Positions 18,387-26,932 of a DNA stretch of 64,000 nt are shown piece by piece. Source of the DNA: Vibrio kanaloae. GTDB taxonomy: Bacteria > Pseudomonadota > Gammaproteobacteria > Enterobacterales > Vibrionaceae. A program made the position numbers and the translations under genes. The notes beneath the pieces were generated by a model, which saw only the letters and a list, made by a program, of their open reading frames with translations, did no database searches and was not told the origin of the DNA. Position 1 is the stretch's first letter; each line of letters opens with the position of its first letter. The DNA lies in contig NZ_AP025497.1 of assembly GCF_024347535.1 (NCBI RefSeq), positions 1,364,001 to 1,428,000 of the forward strand. Reading direction: 5' to 3'.

Positions 18387-19241
18387 CTAGGAATTATTGT
18401 CGAAAATTGACGTTACCCGCTGGTATTGCCGTGGTGTAGAAGCAGTATAGTTAACAAAAGCACGATGTAATTGACTTTGATCTGAGTAACCAACTTCTGT
18501 GGCGACATCAACTATATTCATGCCGCATTTCAATAAGAGCTTGGCTTTTTCAACGCGGGTATTATTTAAAAATGATTTGGGAGTTATACCAAAGCGACGT
18601 TTGAAACTTCTGATTAATGACTCTTTAGGTCGTTTAAGCTGTTGAGAAATAACATTTAGTGATGGTGGGTTAGCTATATTCTCTAACAGTAAATTTCTTA
18701 CCTTATAGGCAAACTCGTCATCATTTTCTCGAACGGTCAATGGTGAGCAAAAAAAACTCAGTAGATTTAACACTTCACGATTGACTTCCAAAACAAGTTC
18801 TTGAGATTCCTGCTCTAGCAGTTCGCAAATTAAGTCTGTCAGACTCTTCTCTGTTCCACTGTATGTAAACAGGTTTTGGTCACAAATAAATTGAGTGACC
18901 TCATATCCATATAAAGTTGAAAGCATTTCACAACACCATGCTTTATCGACATAAAGCATGTGGTAACTACGAGGCTTGCCGTCAACTGGATTGCAAGCGT
19001 GAACCTTACTCGGTTCAATCAGAATGATATCATCTTCATTGAGGATGACATGTTCCCCATTCATAGATAAACAAGTCGATCCTGACTTAATGATCCCAAC
19101 TGATAACTCCGAGTGGCTATGGGCTTTGTAACCTTGAGTACTGTTATATGTGGTTCGAATTGTCAGGTGTGGAACACGTTTGCTACTCCAAAATTGCTGA
19201 TTGATGTCACGAACAGTATTAGCCACGATATGAAATTCCAA
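18387..19241 (-). CDS. AraC family transcriptional regulator
   Basis: A 284-residue regulator. The N-terminal cupin-like sensing domain (about 20-110) contains HSHSELSVGIIKSG. The C-terminal double helix-turn-helix (about 185-280) contains LKRPKESLIRSFKRRFGITP and VATEVGYSDQSQLHRAFVNY. It precedes the LysE-type exporter and probably forms an operon with it, sensing the exported amino acid or amine. That link is inferred from position only. Confidence 0.88.
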   Translation of the reverse strand: MEFHIVANTVRDINQQFWSSKRVPHLTIRTTYNSTQGYKAHSHSELSVGIIKSGSTCLSMNGEHVILNEDDIILIEPSKVHACNPVDGKPRSYHMLYVDKAWCCEMLSTLYGYEVTQFICDQNLFTYSGTEKSLTDLICELLEQESQELVLEVNREVLNLLSFFCSPLTVRENDDEFAYKVRNLLLENIANPPSLNVISQQLKRPKESLIRSFKRRFGITPKSFLNNTRVEKAKLLLKCGMNIVDVATEVGYSDQSQLHRAFVNYTASTPRQYQRVTSIFDNNS

Positions 19242-19305
19242 GATACGCTACATATCTATCGTATTTCATAAAATAGCTTTACACAATGCTCAGCCCTAGC
19301 GGAAT

Positions 19306-19767
19306 TTACCTCACTGGCAACTTGGTCTTTGTTTTTACCTGACCAAAGGCGAAGCTGGATTCAATAGACGCAATATTAGGCAGGCGAGTTAATTGCTTAC
19401 GGATGAACTGCTCGTAGCTTTTGAGCGATTCACTGACCACATGCAATAGGTAGTCGTGATTGCCTGTCATTAAAAAGCACTCTAATACTTCATCAATCAC
19501 TTCAATGTGCTGTTCAAAGTCTCGCATGTTTTCTTCTGTCGGCTTTTCAAGCTTCACCAACACAAACACATTCACAGGCAACCCGCACGCTTCTTGGTCG
19601 ACACTGGCGTGATAGCCGCGAATAATCCCTTGTTTCTCTAATGCTCGAACTCGACGCAAACAAGGAGAGGGCGACAGTGCCACGCGATCGGCCAATTCTT
19701 GATTAGTCAGGCGGGCGTTGCTTTGCAGTTCAGCCAGTATTTTCTTGTCGATCTCATCCATTGGCAT
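19306..19767 (-). CDS. Lrp/AsnC family transcriptional regulator
   Basis: The 153-residue protein has the Lrp layout: N-terminal HTH (MDEIDKKILAELQSNARLTN, ALSPSPCLRRVRALEKQGII) and C-terminal RAM/ACT-like domain with ECFLMTGNHDYLLHV. It is divergent from the large PLP enzyme gene across 136 bases, the standard arrangement for a local Lrp-type regulator of an amino-acid enzyme. It is too divergent to be global Lrp. Confidence 0.9.
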   Translation of the reverse strand: MPMDEIDKKILAELQSNARLTNQELADRVALSPSPCLRRVRALEKQGIIRGYHASVDQEACGLPVNVFVLVKLEKPTEENMRDFEQHIEVIDEVLECFLMTGNHDYLLHVVSESLKSYEQFIRKQLTRLPNIASIESSFAFGQVKTKTKLPVR

Positions 19768-19903
19768 ATCCCATCAATATTGAATTTTATTTGGCAATAT
19801 TATTGCTCAAAGTGTATGTCTTACTTCGCAAATAGCAATTTTTAACATCTGCCCAAAACTAAAATTAAAGGAGAAATAACAAGCATGGAATGACTTAGGA
19901 ACT

Positions 19904-21715
19904 ATGAATACTTCAACTCAACTTAGCCCGCTGCGAAAAACCACCAAACACGAACAAGCAGAAGCACTTGCCATTGAGCAAGCCAAGCATTTTGGTATCG
20001 ACCCAAACAGTGATTACGGCATCACGCTGATTGAACTGGCTACAACGCTGTACCAAGCCAATACCAAGACACACGACCTTTGGGCGCTGACTGTTGATGG
20101 ACTTTCAGAACTCGACAAAAGTGACCGAATCGCTTGGTTTAACGCTAAACGTTTCTTGTCATTCCAGATCGCGAAGATCCTCGATAACCTGCAAAACCCA
20201 ATGCGTGCCACTTACCAGTCTATTGCCACCAACAATGGTAATTTTGCCTCTAAAGGTGCGTATCCTATCTTCGATAATGTTGCTGCTATCTTTTCTGCAA
20301 GCCCTGTTATTACGCGCACCGCGACCTATTTGTTTGCGTGTACAGAATGGATTGAAGACGCCTTCAACGGTAAAGAGCCGCTGCACGATATCTATTCTCG
20401 ACTGCTTAACCCGACATCGATCTCACTGGCTAATCATATGGTTGATATTGAGGCTGGTTCTAGAGCGAACGAGTATCTAGCTTGGAACTTCAACTCAGGG
20501 ATGGCGGCCATTGATGGGTTGTTGAGCCACTTGCTCGGGCATGAAGACATTGTCTTGGCTTCACGTAATATCTACGGCGGTTCTTACCAGTTGTTGGAAG
20601 ATTGGTTTGGCAAGCCTTCTAATTTGAATGTCGCGGTAGAGTGGGTGGATGGTTACTCCGGTGATGAGTTTGCGACGCGACTTGATGAGCTTGCCGATAA
20701 ATACGCAGATCGCCTCGCTGCGGGCAAGAAAATCTACGTCTACCTAGAGTCACCGTGTAACCCGCATGGATACGTGTTGGATGTTGCTAGTATCAGCAAA
20801 GCTGGTCACTCTCGTGGCTGGGATGTGATTGTTGACTCGACAGTGGGCACGCCTTTATTACATCCAGTACTGAAACGTGATGATGTGATGGAAAGGCCCG
20901 ATTATGTCATTCACTCTTACACAAAAGAACTGGCGGGTTCTGGCATCACAACTGCTGGGGTTGTGATTGGTCGCAATGAGACTATGTTTGTGCCAAAAGG
21001 AGAGGAGGTGATTTTCACCAAACCTAACGGTGACGAGGCCAAAATCCCATGGAACGAAACGCTGTTTTGGAATGTGTATTACATCAAAGGCGCGTTCTTA
21101 GACGCAGACAAAGCGTTTGAAGTGCTCAATGGCATGAAGACTTATGAGATGCGTGTGGTGCAAAAAACCATCAACACCCTGACTCTCGCGAAGATCTTTG
21201 ATGCACACCCTGATATCAATGTCTCATGTCCTGCTTTGCCAGACAGCGATAACTATGAACACTGCCAGAACAACATGTACTTGGGGCTACCAGCTGCGCT
21301 GTTTACTATCGATATGGAAGGTAACGGCGATCGTGCGCCAATCAATCGAGATGGGTTCAAACAGTTCTTCGACATGCTTGAGCCCGCAATCGGCATGCAA
21401 GTGAGTTTGGGGCAAACCAATACCGTGGCGCTGTGTCCGGCACTGACTACGCACTCAGAACTCAGCGATGAGGCACTCAATGAAGCTGGCATCAAACCGA
21501 CCACAATGCGTATCTCTATCGGTTTGGAAGACCCTCGAATGTTCATTGCTCATATTGTCGAGGCCGCTAAATTGTCGATTGACCGTAAGCATGCCGACTT
21601 CTCATCGAGCTTCCCTAGTGGTGACAGTATCGATGAAATCTATATGCAAACCTATATGGATGTGCACCAAAGGTTTGTGAAGAGCTTGCCGAAGTTCAGT
21701 CAGCTTACTCAGTAA
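19904..21715 (+). CDS. Large PLP-dependent Cys/Met-metabolism-type enzyme
   Basis: The 603-residue protein is far longer than the about 400 residues of gamma-cystathionase relatives. The N-terminal about 180 residues are helical and not recognised. From about residue 185 it follows the Cys/Met-metabolism fold: GMAAIDGLLSHLL, YVYLESPCNPHG, VIVDSTVGTPLLHP, and the PLP lysine K341 in SYTKELAGSG. It should act on a sulfur or other amino acid, but the reaction is not predictable. A divergent Lrp-type regulator lies 136 bases upstream. AGGA lies about five bases before the ATG. A good terminator follows. Confidence 0.85.
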   Translation: MNTSTQLSPLRKTTKHEQAEALAIEQAKHFGIDPNSDYGITLIELATTLYQANTKTHDLWALTVDGLSELDKSDRIAWFNAKRFLSFQIAKILDNLQNPMRATYQSIATNNGNFASKGAYPIFDNVAAIFSASPVITRTATYLFACTEWIEDAFNGKEPLHDIYSRLLNPTSISLANHMVDIEAGSRANEYLAWNFNSGMAAIDGLLSHLLGHEDIVLASRNIYGGSYQLLEDWFGKPSNLNVAVEWVDGYSGDEFATRLDELADKYADRLAAGKKIYVYLESPCNPHGYVLDVASISKAGHSRGWDVIVDSTVGTPLLHPVLKRDDVMERPDYVIHSYTKELAGSGITTAGVVIGRNETMFVPKGEEVIFTKPNGDEAKIPWNETLFWNVYYIKGAFLDADKAFEVLNGMKTYEMRVVQKTINTLTLAKIFDAHPDINVSCPALPDSDNYEHCQNNMYLGLPAALFTIDMEGNGDRAPINRDGFKQFFDMLEPAIGMQVSLGQTNTVALCPALTTHSELSDEALNEAGIKPTTMRISIGLEDPRMFIAHIVEAAKLSIDRKHADFSSSFPSGDSIDEIYMQTYMDVHQRFVKSLPKFSQLTQ

Positions 21716-21770
21716 CTTAGGTCAGTAAGGAAAGTTTGCAAGATCAGTCAGTTAAAAGGCCGTAAATAAA

Positions 21771-21809
21771 AAAGCACCCTGCTGACTCAATAGTCGGTAG
21801 GGTGCTTTC
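21771..21809 (+). terminator. Terminator after the PLP enzyme gene
   Basis: Stem AAAGCACCCT / AGGGTGCTTT with an extended inner pairing GACT/AGTC. It could serve both this gene and the convergent 80-residue gene. Confidence 0.8.
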
Positions 21810-21853
21810 TCGATATAGAACCTAGGGACCATATTGGTTTACCAAGTCGCTTA

Positions 21854-22096
21854 CTATTTAGGCTGGTGGCCTGTCTTTTTCGCAAGCTCTTGCATAGCCT
21901 CGGCAAACGTTGTTGTTCCGCCTTTCGCTTTAACCTGAACCACCTTATATCCTTGGCTTTCCAGCGCTTGGCGCTCTTCTAAAACGGCTTTGTCATCTGG
22001 TTGACTGCCTTGCACTGGCTGATGAATGTAACACCCTTCTAATTGACCATCTTCGACCAGTTGGTGGTGTTTCAGTGTATTGATATCAAAATTCAT
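21854..22096 (-). CDS. Conserved hypothetical protein, 80 residues
   Basis: Small soluble protein starting MNFDINTLKHHQLVEDGQ and ending KKTGHQPK, with no signal peptide or membrane segment. The middle LEERQALESQGYKVVQVKAK could form a helix followed by a strand. Family not recognised. It is transcribed toward the PLP gene terminator. Confidence 0.6.
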   Translation of the reverse strand: MNFDINTLKHHQLVEDGQLEGCYIHQPVQGSQPDDKAVLEERQALESQGYKVVQVKAKGGTTTFAEAMQELAKKTGHQPK

Positions 22097-22261
22097 AGTA
22101 AGTCTTTTCGTTTTAAATGGAGAGTCTCTGTGGCAAAGGCCGCGAGTCTTTATAATTTTATGGTTTGTACAATAGGCATTTTAACCATAAGAAGCTAGTG
22201 CAAATTAAGCAATCCAATGGAATGTAACTGGGTACGGGTCTGTTCAGTGATAAAGAATGTT

Positions 22262-22314
22262 CTCCCCCTCGGTCGTTAATCTAAAGAGATTGTTGTTCGT
22301 CATTTGAGGGGGAG
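22262..22314. repeat. Nested inverted repeat downstream of the accD-like gene
   Basis: Outer arms CTCCCCCTC (22262-22270) and GAGGGGGAG (22306-22314) are perfect and enclose a second hairpin AATCT-AAAG-AGATT. It starts 17 bases after the accD-like stop on the minus strand. It lacks a clear T run, so it is either a weak terminator or a structured 3' end. Confidence 0.5.
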
Positions 22315-22330
22315 CTAGAGGGGAAGGTTT

Positions 22331-23197
22331 TTAATGATCAACTTGAATCTGAGTGTTGGTCATCATCGCGATGAGTCTGGCGGCACGTTTACGCATATCA
22401 CGTCTATCAACAATCATATCTAAAGCGCCATGTTCTAGTAAGAACTCACTTTGTTGAAAATCGTCAGGTAATTTTTCTCGTACTGTTTGTTCAATCACTC
22501 TTCGTCCTGCAAACCCGATTCGCGCTTTGGGTTCACCAATATTTATGTCACCAAGCATTGCTAAACTGGCCGAGACACCGCCAAAGGTTTGATCGGTTAA
22601 TACCGATATATAAGGGAGCTTTGCATCTGATAGTCGCTTTAACGCAGCACTGGTTTTTGCCATTTGCATTAACGCCATGAGCGACTCCTGCATACGGGCA
22701 CCACCACATGCGGAAAAGCAAACCAGTGCACAGTTTGATGCAATTGCTTGATTGACGGCGTCCACAAATCGAGCACCGACAACCGATCCCATAGATCCAG
22801 CCATAAAAGAAAATTCGAAAGCGCACGCCACAACAGGCATTCCGAGCAACTCTCCTTGCATTGCGACTAATGCATCTTTTTCGCCTGTACTTTTTTGGGT
22901 TAAGGCAAGGCGCTCGGTGTAGCGTTTATTGTCTTTAAAATTGAGTAAATCTTTCGGCTCATGTTGTTTGCCTAACTCAGTTCTTTCGCCTTTATCTAAA
23001 AATGTATCCAAACGAAGACGTGCTGTCATTCGCATGTGGTGCTCACATTTAGGGCACACCTCTAGGTTCTCCTTAAGGGCAATGCGGTAAAGGACCTGAT
23101 CACAGGATGGGCATTTGGTCCATACCCCTTCGGGAATTGATGTCTTACGTGTACTTATTAACTTCTTTTTATCTAACAGTTTTTCTAACCAGCTCAT
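22331..23197 (-). CDS. accD: Acetyl-CoA carboxylase carboxyltransferase beta subunit-like
   Basis: The 288-residue protein aligns along its whole length with AccD, the subunit that with AccA transfers CO2 from biotin to acetyl-CoA. The N-terminal zinc finger is intact (C29, C32, C48, C51). The core has [23 protein letters not shown] and [17 protein letters not shown]. The C-terminus is about 16 residues shorter than in E. coli. Substitutions fall in usually invariant places: LTDQTFGG for LTDPTxGG and FSACGGARM for FSASGGARM. It stands alone beside a divergent LysR regulator, not beside truA/folC, so it may be a second copy. The housekeeping copy cannot be checked here. Confidence 0.85.
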   Translation of the reverse strand: MSWLEKLLDKKKLISTRKTSIPEGVWTKCPSCDQVLYRIALKENLEVCPKCEHHMRMTARLRLDTFLDKGERTELGKQHEPKDLLNFKDNKRYTERLALTQKSTGEKDALVAMQGELLGMPVVACAFEFSFMAGSMGSVVGARFVDAVNQAIASNCALVCFSACGGARMQESLMALMQMAKTSAALKRLSDAKLPYISVLTDQTFGGVSASLAMLGDINIGEPKARIGFAGRRVIEQTVREKLPDDFQQSEFLLEHGALDMIVDRRDMRKRAARLIAMMTNTQIQVDH

Positions 23198-23332
23198 GGT
23201 GAGACCTTATTCTAATCGCTCTAGTGATTAGTATTGTATTAGCCTGTTATTGGTAATAAAGTGTCTAATATTGGCTTTATAATCCAATTTAATGGGATTA
23301 ATGGGGCTAGAGAGATAGGAGGGGGTGATGTA

Positions 23333-24241
23333 ATGCTTGAAAAGATTGACCAACAATGGCTTAAGAGTTTTCACTGTGTTTATGAGAATAATAGCTTTAA
23401 GAGAGCTGCGGAGTTTCTGTGTTTGCCGACCTCAAATGTCAGTCGTCATATCGCGTTGTTAGAAGAGCAGCTAAATGCTCGACTTTTTGATAGAACGACG
23501 CGCCGAATTGCTTCAACAGAAGCAGGAGACCACCTCTACCTGCGAACTCAGCCATTGTTGGACAAGCTCAATGATGCGCTTGAAGAGGTCACACAACATT
23601 CTCGTGAGGTGATGGGGCAGCTCAATGTACTCATGCCAGATTCACCGGAGTTAGCCCAAGCCGTCGTTTCTTTTTGTACCCAGCACCCTTCCATTTCATT
23701 GTGTTGTGATACGAACATCAGCCCTAAAGAAGACTTTGTGGACGGCTTTGACGTTATTCTGAGTTTTCACCGAGGGAAGCTCGAAGACAATAATTGGATA
23801 GCCAAGGAGATCAAGCGATGGCCAAGTGCTGTTGTAGTGGCCCCTAAACTTCTGAAAAAATCCCTTAGACCTTTCAAGATTACCGATTTGAAACACATAC
23901 CTTGCATTAACAGTTTTACCGCATTGAAAGGGACTCCTTGGGTTTTCAAATCCTTAACAGGTGAACTTATCACGCAAAGGGTGCAATCTGCATTTAAGGT
24001 CAACAGTGGGCAGCTTGCTAAAGCTGGCGCATTGGCTGGATTGGGGTTTGCGATACTCCCTGCCGAATTCTGTCGCGAGGAAATAGATGCTGGCTATCTG
24101 GAAGTTACGGAACTTGAATACAAACCTGAAGACTTAGTGTTGTATGCCTTTTATGCTTCTAGAAAACACATAGCGAAAAAGGTGCCAATATTCATTGAAC
24201 ACCTACAGCGTCAAGCAAATCTTGATTTACACATATATTGA
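23333..24241 (+). CDS. LysR family transcriptional regulator
   Basis: About 302 residues. The N-terminal HTH contains FKRAAEFLCLPTSNVSRHIA and LFDRTTRRIASTEAG. The C-terminal periplasmic-binding-like domain contains AGLGFAILPAEFC. Start taken at 23333 because AGGAGGGGG precedes it; an upstream in-frame ATG at 23261 would add 24 residues without family support. It is divergent from the accD-like gene and so may control it. Confidence 0.88.
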   Translation: MLEKIDQQWLKSFHCVYENNSFKRAAEFLCLPTSNVSRHIALLEEQLNARLFDRTTRRIASTEAGDHLYLRTQPLLDKLNDALEEVTQHSREVMGQLNVLMPDSPELAQAVVSFCTQHPSISLCCDTNISPKEDFVDGFDVILSFHRGKLEDNNWIAKEIKRWPSAVVVAPKLLKKSLRPFKITDLKHIPCINSFTALKGTPWVFKSLTGELITQRVQSAFKVNSGQLAKAGALAGLGFAILPAEFCREEIDAGYLEVTELEYKPEDLVLYAFYASRKHIAKKVPIFIEHLQRQANLDLHIY

Positions 24242-24292
24242 TAAACCTAAATTAGAGGGCGTTAGAAGGGGAGCTAAGCAAAAAAGACTGGC

Positions 24293-24781
24293 TTACTTTG
24301 ATGCTTCGTGCTGCTCAATCATGAACGCGATTGCTTCTTCGCTTAAACAAGACTTGCTGACATACTGGCGCTGTTTACCGATATGAAGGATGAACCCTAA
24401 ATCAGTTTGTTGAAGTTCGTCGATTTGATTCCACGCGATAGTATTCGTGGTTTTATGGTTTTTGTAACTCACTCCGTTAGCATCACCTTGAAACACGACT
24501 TTGCTGCCAGCACCAGAGCTTATTCTTTGTCGCCATAACCACCAGGTTCTCTTGCAATACACACTGAACGCTTCAATCACACTCAAAACAATAAAAAACC
24601 AGCCAACGTAACCGTTCGGTAGTAGCTCAAACTCTAATAGAACCACACCAAAAACAAGAAACAATATTCCCTTTAAATAGGCTTTTGGAAATTGAGTTGG
24701 AAGGCTAGTTTGATCATAACACTCTGCGAAAAACGTCTTATCGAGGGTGTATTCTGTGGTGAAACCGGATTCTTTAGACAT
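24293..24781 (-). CDS. YcxB-like membrane protein
   Basis: The 162-residue protein has two adjacent membrane helices (about 34-75: AYLKGILFLVFGVVLLEF and GWFFIVLSVIEAFSVY) and a C-terminal soluble domain that ends like the YcxB family (IAWNQIDELQQTDLGFILHI). Function unknown in the family. It is convergent with the LysR gene. Confidence 0.65.
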   Translation of the reverse strand: MSKESGFTTEYTLDKTFFAECYDQTSLPTQFPKAYLKGILFLVFGVVLLEFELLPNGYVGWFFIVLSVIEAFSVYCKRTWWLWRQRISSGAGSKVVFQGDANGVSYKNHKTTNTIAWNQIDELQQTDLGFILHIGKQRQYVSKSCLSEEAIAFMIEQHEASK

Positions 24782-25053
24782 GTGTGGCTACTTTAGTGCT
24801 CTTTGTGAATGGGCTTTCTGTGAATGGGAATTCTACGCCGTGCTCTCGCAACTCGAGCATTGTATCGTTTCTCGGTGCTTTTCTTTAGCGGTTTTGATTC
24901 TATTTTGTAAATCAATAATACCGTAGTGGATTACTCGTTGAGATAAACACACGACGCTAGGTATGCAATCTAATTTTTCACACAATAGTTATTGGCATAT
25001 GCTAATAATGGGGCGTATGCTGAACTCCTGATCATCAATAACAGGAAGTTACT

Positions 25054-25500
25054 ATGTTATACGCAGTACCTTGTCGCGACCTTCATGTCGGCAACCATTT
25101 TGCCCGTTCCCCACAGATCGCGATTGTCGATGAACAACGACAGATAAAACAGATTGTTCCTTTGATTGACTCCGACACCTCTTGCAATAAAAAGAAGCAA
25201 TGGATTTCGGTTCTCCGTTCTTACGATGTGAAATCTGTGGTGGTTCGTTATATTGGTAAGAAGATGCTGGCGCACTTGTTCAATAACGATATTCGAGTCT
25301 TGGCATCGAGAGGTAAGGCAGAAGTCGGGGCTTTGGATTTCGACAATCTACGGGAAGTGACTGATCTCGATTATGGTCGTGAGTCGAGAAATAGCGGGTG
25401 TAGCAATAAAACGTGTGGCGAGAAAAGGCACAAAAAACAAGCTTCGATTCCAATGGCACACCCTAATCAGTTAGGCGCTATTCGAGGGTTCCGAAAATGA
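25054..25500 (+). CDS. NifB/NifX-type FeMo-cofactor-binding-fold protein
   Basis: The 148-residue protein's first about 110 residues match the dinitrogenase iron-molybdenum cofactor domain (PF02579): HVGNHFARSPQIAIVD, then YDVKSVVVRYIGKKMLAHL and NDIRVLASRG. Such proteins bind or carry Fe-S clusters or cofactors in many non-fixing bacteria. The C-terminal tail adds a short Cys pair (SGCSNKTCGEK). The stop overlaps the next start by four bases (ATGA at 25497-25500), so it is coupled to the NqrM-like gene. Together with UPF0251 nearby this suggests a redox or Fe-S maturation role. Confidence 0.8.
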   Translation: MLYAVPCRDLHVGNHFARSPQIAIVDEQRQIKQIVPLIDSDTSCNKKKQWISVLRSYDVKSVVVRYIGKKMLAHLFNNDIRVLASRGKAEVGALDFDNLREVTDLDYGRESRNSGCSNKTCGEKRHKKQASIPMAHPNQLGAIRGFRK

Positions 25501-25694
25501 CTTTTTTGTTGACGCTATTGGGATTTGTAGGAGTCGTTACATTGATGGCGATAGGTGTCATTTTTTCGCGCAAGCCAATCAAAGGCAGTTGTGGAGGATT
25601 GGCGCAGTTAGATATTGAGCGCGAATGCAATTGCAAAGATGTGTGTGAAGGACCAAGCCGAAAGCTGTATCAGATTACTGAGCCATCACATTGA
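25497..25694 (+). CDS. NqrM-like protein (DUF539 family)
   Basis: The 65-residue protein has one N-terminal membrane helix (about 2-24) and then RKPIKGSCGGLAQLDIE, CNCKDVC. The four-cysteine pattern CGG...CxC...C is that of NqrM, the factor that delivers iron to the NqrD/NqrE site of Na+-NQR. The housekeeping nqrM normally follows the nqr operon and apbE, which are absent here. It is therefore probably a paralogue, translationally coupled to the NifX-like gene. Confidence 0.75.
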   Translation: MTFLLTLLGFVGVVTLMAIGVIFSRKPIKGSCGGLAQLDIERECNCKDVCEGPSRKLYQITEPSH

Positions 25695-25737
25695 TATTAT
25701 TTGAGAGCCTCGAGATAAACAAAGTTAAAGCTTCGGA

Positions 25738-26016
25738 TTATGAGCTTTGAATGACTAATGCATGGCCGTTGACGATGCATTTGGCGACTTTCGCTCGTGC
25801 ACGTTTAATGATGTTGCCGAACGTTTGGCGAGACACTTGCATTTGCTCGGCGGCTTCAAGTTGGCTCAGACCTTCTTGATCCGCTAAGCGCAAGGCTTCC
25901 AATTCTTCTAACAGCAGTTCTTCCTTATGAAGCTCATCCATAGGAACACCATTGGGCTTGAAACAAGAGTAAGCCGCACGGGTACATAACTGGCGATGTT
26001 TTTTTGGTCGAGCCAT
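25738..26016 (-). CDS. UPF0251 (DUF134) putative DNA-binding protein
   Basis: The 92-residue protein starts MARPKKHRQLC and has the DUF134 pattern: LEALRLADQEGLSQLEAAEQ followed by MQVSRQTFGNIIKRARAKV, a sigma-70 region 4-like helix-turn-helix. N-terminal cysteines and histidines may bind a metal or Fe-S cluster. It is convergent with the NifX-like/NqrM-like pair, and the DUF134-NifX association recurs in many genomes, so it may regulate that pair. Confidence 0.85.
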   Translation of the reverse strand: MARPKKHRQLCTRAAYSCFKPNGVPMDELHKEELLLEELEALRLADQEGLSQLEAAEQMQVSRQTFGNIIKRARAKVAKCIVNGHALVIQSS

Positions 26017-26060
26017 ATCAATCTCTAGGAATCTAAGGGTAAAAAGGAATAAGAGTAAGT

Positions 26061-26510
26061 ATGAAGGTTTTCATTCCTCACAACCATCGGCGTTGCCAAG
26101 TATGCAGCCAAAACTTTTTTTCAGACAGCCCAATTTGCTTTGAAGCTGTTAGCGAGCATGAGACTTTAACTAAGCATGAGGCAGTAGCTAAATATAAAAC
26201 CAAGGCCAAGATTGTACCAACAGATAAAGCTGAGGGCTACGATGGCATGATGCAGGGCGGCATTGTCACCACACTGCATGACAGCGCGATGCTACATTGT
26301 CTATTTCAGAATGATATCAAGGCGATGACGGTGAGTTTAGCGTCTCGCTTTCATCACCCAATAGCGATTGGACAGGAGCTAGAAGTTCGCGCACATTGGG
26401 TCAAAATCAGACGCAACATTCACTTCTTAGAGAGTAAAATCACTCAGAATGGGAGGCTGTGTTCGTCAGCACAGAGCCAGTTTATGTCAGTTTCTAGCTA
26501 TCAAACTTAA
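26061..26510 (+). CDS. Hotdog-fold PaaI-type thioesterase
   Basis: The 149-residue protein begins with CQVCSQNFF, the short Cys motif that opens many small acyl-CoA thioesterases. The active-site-like stretch GYDGMMQGGIVTTLHDSAM is followed by beta strands (AMTVSLASRFHHPIAIGQEL). It should hydrolyse an acyl-CoA thioester; the substrate is unknown. It is divergent from the UPF0251 gene. Confidence 0.8.
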   Translation: MKVFIPHNHRRCQVCSQNFFSDSPICFEAVSEHETLTKHEAVAKYKTKAKIVPTDKAEGYDGMMQGGIVTTLHDSAMLHCLFQNDIKAMTVSLASRFHHPIAIGQELEVRAHWVKIRRNIHFLESKITQNGRLCSSAQSQFMSVSSYQT

Positions 26511-26716
26511 GCTTGGTATAGCGGTGTTGCTTTATCAGCTATAAAAGTCCAACTACGGTTTCATCATCACAGAAAATAACCCGTATGAAGAAGAGATAAC
26601 CCGCGCACTGCTGCAAATTCGGGAGTCTTGGAAGTGACGTGAAATCTTAGTCGAATACTTTTCGGACAAGTAATTGACATCTGCTACATACGCCAAGGAT
26701 TTTTGGTGGTGTTTCG

Positions 26717-26932
26717 TTACTGCTGGTCTGAACCAGAGGCTTTGTTTTTCTTGAAGTATTTGAACGCTGTCCAAACAACATAAGCGGCAACACCCACAAT
26801 CAATGCTGAGCGAAGGAGAATCGGCGCATCATGCTCAAGTTGGCTAACGTGAGGCACGATACTAGCAAACAATCGACTGGTGAAAAGCAGCCCCATCACT
26901 AACATAATAACTTTATTCATGTGACCTGCCAT
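26717..26932 (-). CDS. Small membrane protein, 71 residues
   Basis: Two hydrophobic segments (VIMLVMGLLFTSRLFASIV and LRSALIVGVAAYVVWTAF) are followed by a basic tail KYFKKNKA. The start may be the ATG at 26920 (MNKVIML), where AGGT lies upstream, instead of 26932. Family not recognised. Confidence 0.55.
   Translation of the reverse strand: MAGHMNKVIMLVMGLLFTSRLFASIVPHVSQLEHDAPILLRSALIVGVAAYVVWTAFKYFKKNKASGSDQQ

Noticed and set aside
26545..26637. A 30-codon plus-strand stretch reading NYGFIITENNPYEEEITRAL
   Set aside because: It looks protein-like and could be a gene remnant, but it has no start codon and is too short to identify.
26553..26774. Minus-strand frame of 73 codons overlapping the small membrane protein gene
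   Set aside because: It overlaps a better gene and has an irregular composition.
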